49,073 nucleotides of DNA from NCBI GenBank assembly GCA_050742455.1, contig JBOGIG010000074.1:1-49073 (forward strand). The letters are read 5' to 3'. Of the stretch, positions 47,330-49,073 are shown piece after piece. This DNA is from JBOGIG01 sp050742455 (GTDB lineage: Bacteria > Actinomycetota > Acidimicrobiia > Acidimicrobiales > JBOGIG01). The translations under genes and the position numbers were made by a program. Numbering within the stretch: the first letter of the stretch is position 1; each line of letters opens with the position of its first letter. Under the pieces are notes generated by a model. The model ran no database searches, was not told where the DNA came from, and saw nothing but the letters and a program-made list of their open reading frames with translations.

Positions 47330-49048
47330 CGGCGCCGCTTCCGGGCGGATCCGGGATGGAATGCGCCGGCGGGCCCATGCCATCGATCCCCAGGCCAGGC
47401 ACACGATCAACAGGGACAGGGCCAGCACCGGCAGATCGCCGAATCGGGCGTACACGGTGCGACCGGAGCGCTGGGCCATGACGGCCTCAAGGACCTGGGC
47501 CCGGCCCAGGACGGAGCGCTGGTGCACCCGTCCGTGGTTGTCGATGATGGCGCTGTAGCCGGTCGGACCGGCTTGGGCCAGATCCCGACCCTCCTCGATG
47601 GCTCGAAGCCGAGCCGCAGCAACCTCTTGGGTGGGGACCTGGGACCGGGGGTAGGAGGCGGCATTGGTGGGGACCAGAAGCACCGTGCCGCCGGCGTTGA
47701 TGGCCGAGCGGGCCCGCCCGGCGTAGAAGACCTCGAAGGAGATCGTCACCCCGAAGTTGCCCACCGGGGTGGCCATGAGGCCCGATCCATGGCCCGCTAT
47801 GGCATCCCGGGGCACGGCCGAGAGGTTGGCCAGGTGACTGAACAACGACCGCCACGGGACGTACTCGCCGAAGGGCACCCGGTGAACCTTGTCGTAGCGG
47901 GCAATGATCTTCCCGTCCCGGCTCCAGGCCACCGCGGCATTGCGGAACCTGGTTTGTCCCACCGGTTCGGTTATCCCGGCGATCACCACCGCGTTCAGGC
48001 TTTGGGCCAGGCGACTCACCGTGGCGGCCTGGGGAGAGCCGACCAATGGCCGATCCAGGCTGATCACGTTTTCGGGCCAAAGCACCAGGTCCAGAGGTGG
48101 TTTGAGGTTGGCCCCGGCCGCCAGTTGGGCCTGGAAGACCCGATTGGGGTTGACATCGATCTGGCGGAACCCCCGCGGTCCACCCCCTTGGACCACTGCC
48201 ACCCGGATGTGGCCGATTGGTCGCCCGCCGTCGGGCGCCACCGTACCGAATCCGGCCAGGGCCAGGGCCAGAACAAGGCCCAAGCCGGCTAGGGCGAACG
48301 GGACGAGCCTGTGCTCCCGGCGGGCCCGGGGGCCAAGGCCCAGGGGCTTGGGCAACCACGGGCGGCACAATCCCCCCAGCTCTACCATGGCTACGGCGAT
48401 CCCGGCCGAAAGTCCCACCAACAAGAGATGCCCGCCAAGCCTGGCCGAGGGAGCCAGCGGCCCCCCTACTTGGCCCAGGTCCAGACCGCCCAGGGGCACC
48501 CCTCCAAAGGGCCAGGTATCGCGCGCTGCCACGGCCAACACCCATACTCCGGGATAGGCCCAGGCCCGCCCCCGGTGGGCGGGGACCACAGCTGCGGCCA
48601 AGGCGATGAACGCCGCTTCCAGGGCCACCAGCACCAGCCATCCGGGGTAGGTGAAGTTGGTGGCCCAGAACAGGCTCAGTGCCATCATCGCCACCCCGGT
48701 GACCCAGCCGCACCACAGTCGAGTTCGAAGGCCCAGCCCCTTCAGGCGCCAGTAGAGGATGGCCAGGCCCAGGTAGGCGAGGGGCCACAAACCCCACGGG
48801 GGAATCGAAAACGCCAGGGCCAGCCCGGATAGGACGGCAGGCACGACGACACGTCCGCGCCTCCTAGGCACCGGGACCAACCAAGGGGCTGTCGTTGGGA
48901 CCAACCGGTGCTGGTCCCGGTGGGGGGATTGGTGCCGGTGCCGTCGAGGTCCAGCGCCGGGTAAAGGGCTCGGGAAAGATGGCGTCATGGTGACCGCGAC
49001 GGCCCCGGCCACGCCAGTCGCGCACGATTGGATCGGACCAACGACCAT
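47312..49048 (-). CDS. lnt: Apolipoprotein N-acyltransferase with Cys-to-Ser catalytic change
   Basis: Would N-acylate the diacylglyceryl Cys of lipoproteins at the membrane. 578 residues from ATG 49048; ATG 48988 (MTPSFPSPLPG) is an alternative, and neither has a clear ribosome site. About six N-terminal transmembrane helices, then a nitrilase-fold domain and a final C-terminal helix. Of the E-K-C triad, Glu is present (LVLWPENVI, E326) and Lys is present (YDKVHRVPFGEYVPW, K387), but the nucleophile position in GVTISFEVFYAG is Ser (S437, codon TCC). Activity with Ser is uncertain. Confidence 0.88.
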   Translation of the reverse strand: MVVGPIQSCATGVAGAVAVTMTPSFPSPLPGAGPRRHRHQSPHRDQHRLVPTTAPWLVPVPRRRGRVVVPAVLSGLALAFSIPPWGLWPLAYLGLAILYWRLKGLGLRTRLWCGWVTGVAMMALSLFWATNFTYPGWLVLVALEAAFIALAAAVVPAHRGRAWAYPGVWVLAVAARDTWPFGGVPLGGLDLGQVGGPLAPSARLGGHLLLVGLSAGIAVAMVELGGLCRPWLPKPLGLGPRARREHRLVPFALAGLGLVLALALAGFGTVAPDGGRPIGHIRVAVVQGGGPRGFRQIDVNPNRVFQAQLAAGANLKPPLDLVLWPENVISLDRPLVGSPQAATVSRLAQSLNAVVIAGITEPVGQTRFRNAAVAWSRDGKIIARYDKVHRVPFGEYVPWRSLFSHLANLSAVPRDAIAGHGSGLMATPVGNFGVTISFEVFYAGRARSAINAGGTVLLVPTNAASYPRSQVPTQEVAAARLRAIEEGRDLAQAGPTGYSAIIDNHGRVHQRSVLGRAQVLEAVMAQRSGRTVYARFGDLPVLALSLLIVCLAWGSMAWARRRIPSRIRPEAAPSGPSV

Positions 49049-49073
49049 CAGTCGTTTGACCCGGAATTGCGAC

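Noticed and set aside
47487..48797. 436-codon minus-strand frame overlapping lnt in another phase
   Set aside because: Same strand as lnt but a different frame, rich in Gly, Arg and Pro; lnt carries the nitrilase motifs.

Overview
This window is a GC-rich (roughly two-thirds G+C), gene-dense chromosomal segment from an actinobacterium, most plausibly class Acidimicrobiia or a close relative. The support is the gene set and order (folE-folP-folB-folK, panC-panD-nadB-nadC-coaX-lysS, clpC-radA-disA, carD-PIN/TRAM-ispD-ispF-rlmB), actinobacterial families (coproheme decarboxylase ChdC, DUF3263, SCO6745 family, PAC2, GpgS, DUF2029), many GTG/TTG starts, GTGA/ATGA start-stop overlaps, and TANNNT -10 boxes placed directly before start codons. 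No phage, insertion sequence, rRNA operon or CRISPR array is visible. No gene-free stretch exceeds about 240 bases.

Layout. 1-9.9 kb: a long plus-strand cofactor run for folate (folE partial, folP, a pseudophosphatase-like gene, folB, folK), pantothenate/CoA (DUF2520-PanC fusion, panD, coaX), NAD (nadB, nadC), then lysS. 9.9-18.8 kb: a polyprenyl diphosphate synthase (minus), clpC, a universal stress protein, radA, disA, a membrane glycosyltransferase (minus) and a Crp-type regulator (minus). 18.9-23.3 kb: carD, PIN/TRAM, ispD, ispF, rlmB and a sigma factor behind a near-perfect promoter. 23.4-26.7 kb: a VapBC-type pair, an SDR / QueA-like / SufR-like operon, and tRNA-Thr. 26.8-31.9 kb: DUF3263, LytR_C protein, otsB, otsA, glycerate kinase and gpgS (trehalose and glucosylglycerate solutes). 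31.9-38.6 kb: SAM riboswitch, threonine-synthase-like enzyme and a Gly-Gly sulfur-carrier protein, then CIRCE-groEL, chdC, larE, a NIL-domain protein and a secreted phosphoesterase. 38.6-49 kb: a small Cys-rich protein, CoA-disulfide-reductase-like flavoprotein, Nudix, PAC2, SCO6745 family, GNAT, citrate synthase, acyl-CoA thioesterase, GtrA, cobT and lnt.

The strongest candidate for an unusual system is at 31.98-33.66 kb. A SAM-I riboswitch directly controls a threonine-synthase-like PLP enzyme translationally coupled to a ubiquitin-like sulfur carrier ending in Gly-Gly. SAM control and the sulfur carrier point to homocysteine/methionine synthesis from O-phosphohomoserine with a protein thiocarboxylate as sulfur donor, rather than ordinary threonine synthesis. 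A LarE-type sulfur transferase and a NIL-domain protein lie 3 kb downstream.

Two window-wide patterns also stand out. Short tandem duplications (11-30 bp) sit on stop codons, C-terminal tails and interdomain linkers of a dozen genes. Many genes appear to be transcribed as leaderless mRNAs, with TANNNT 6-9 nt before the start codon. Other oddities are a Cys-to-Gln phosphatase homologue inside the folate operon, a Cys-to-Ser apolipoprotein N-acyltransferase, a SufR-like gene whose stop codon lies inside a convergent tRNA gene, and a 177-bp antisense overlap with disA.
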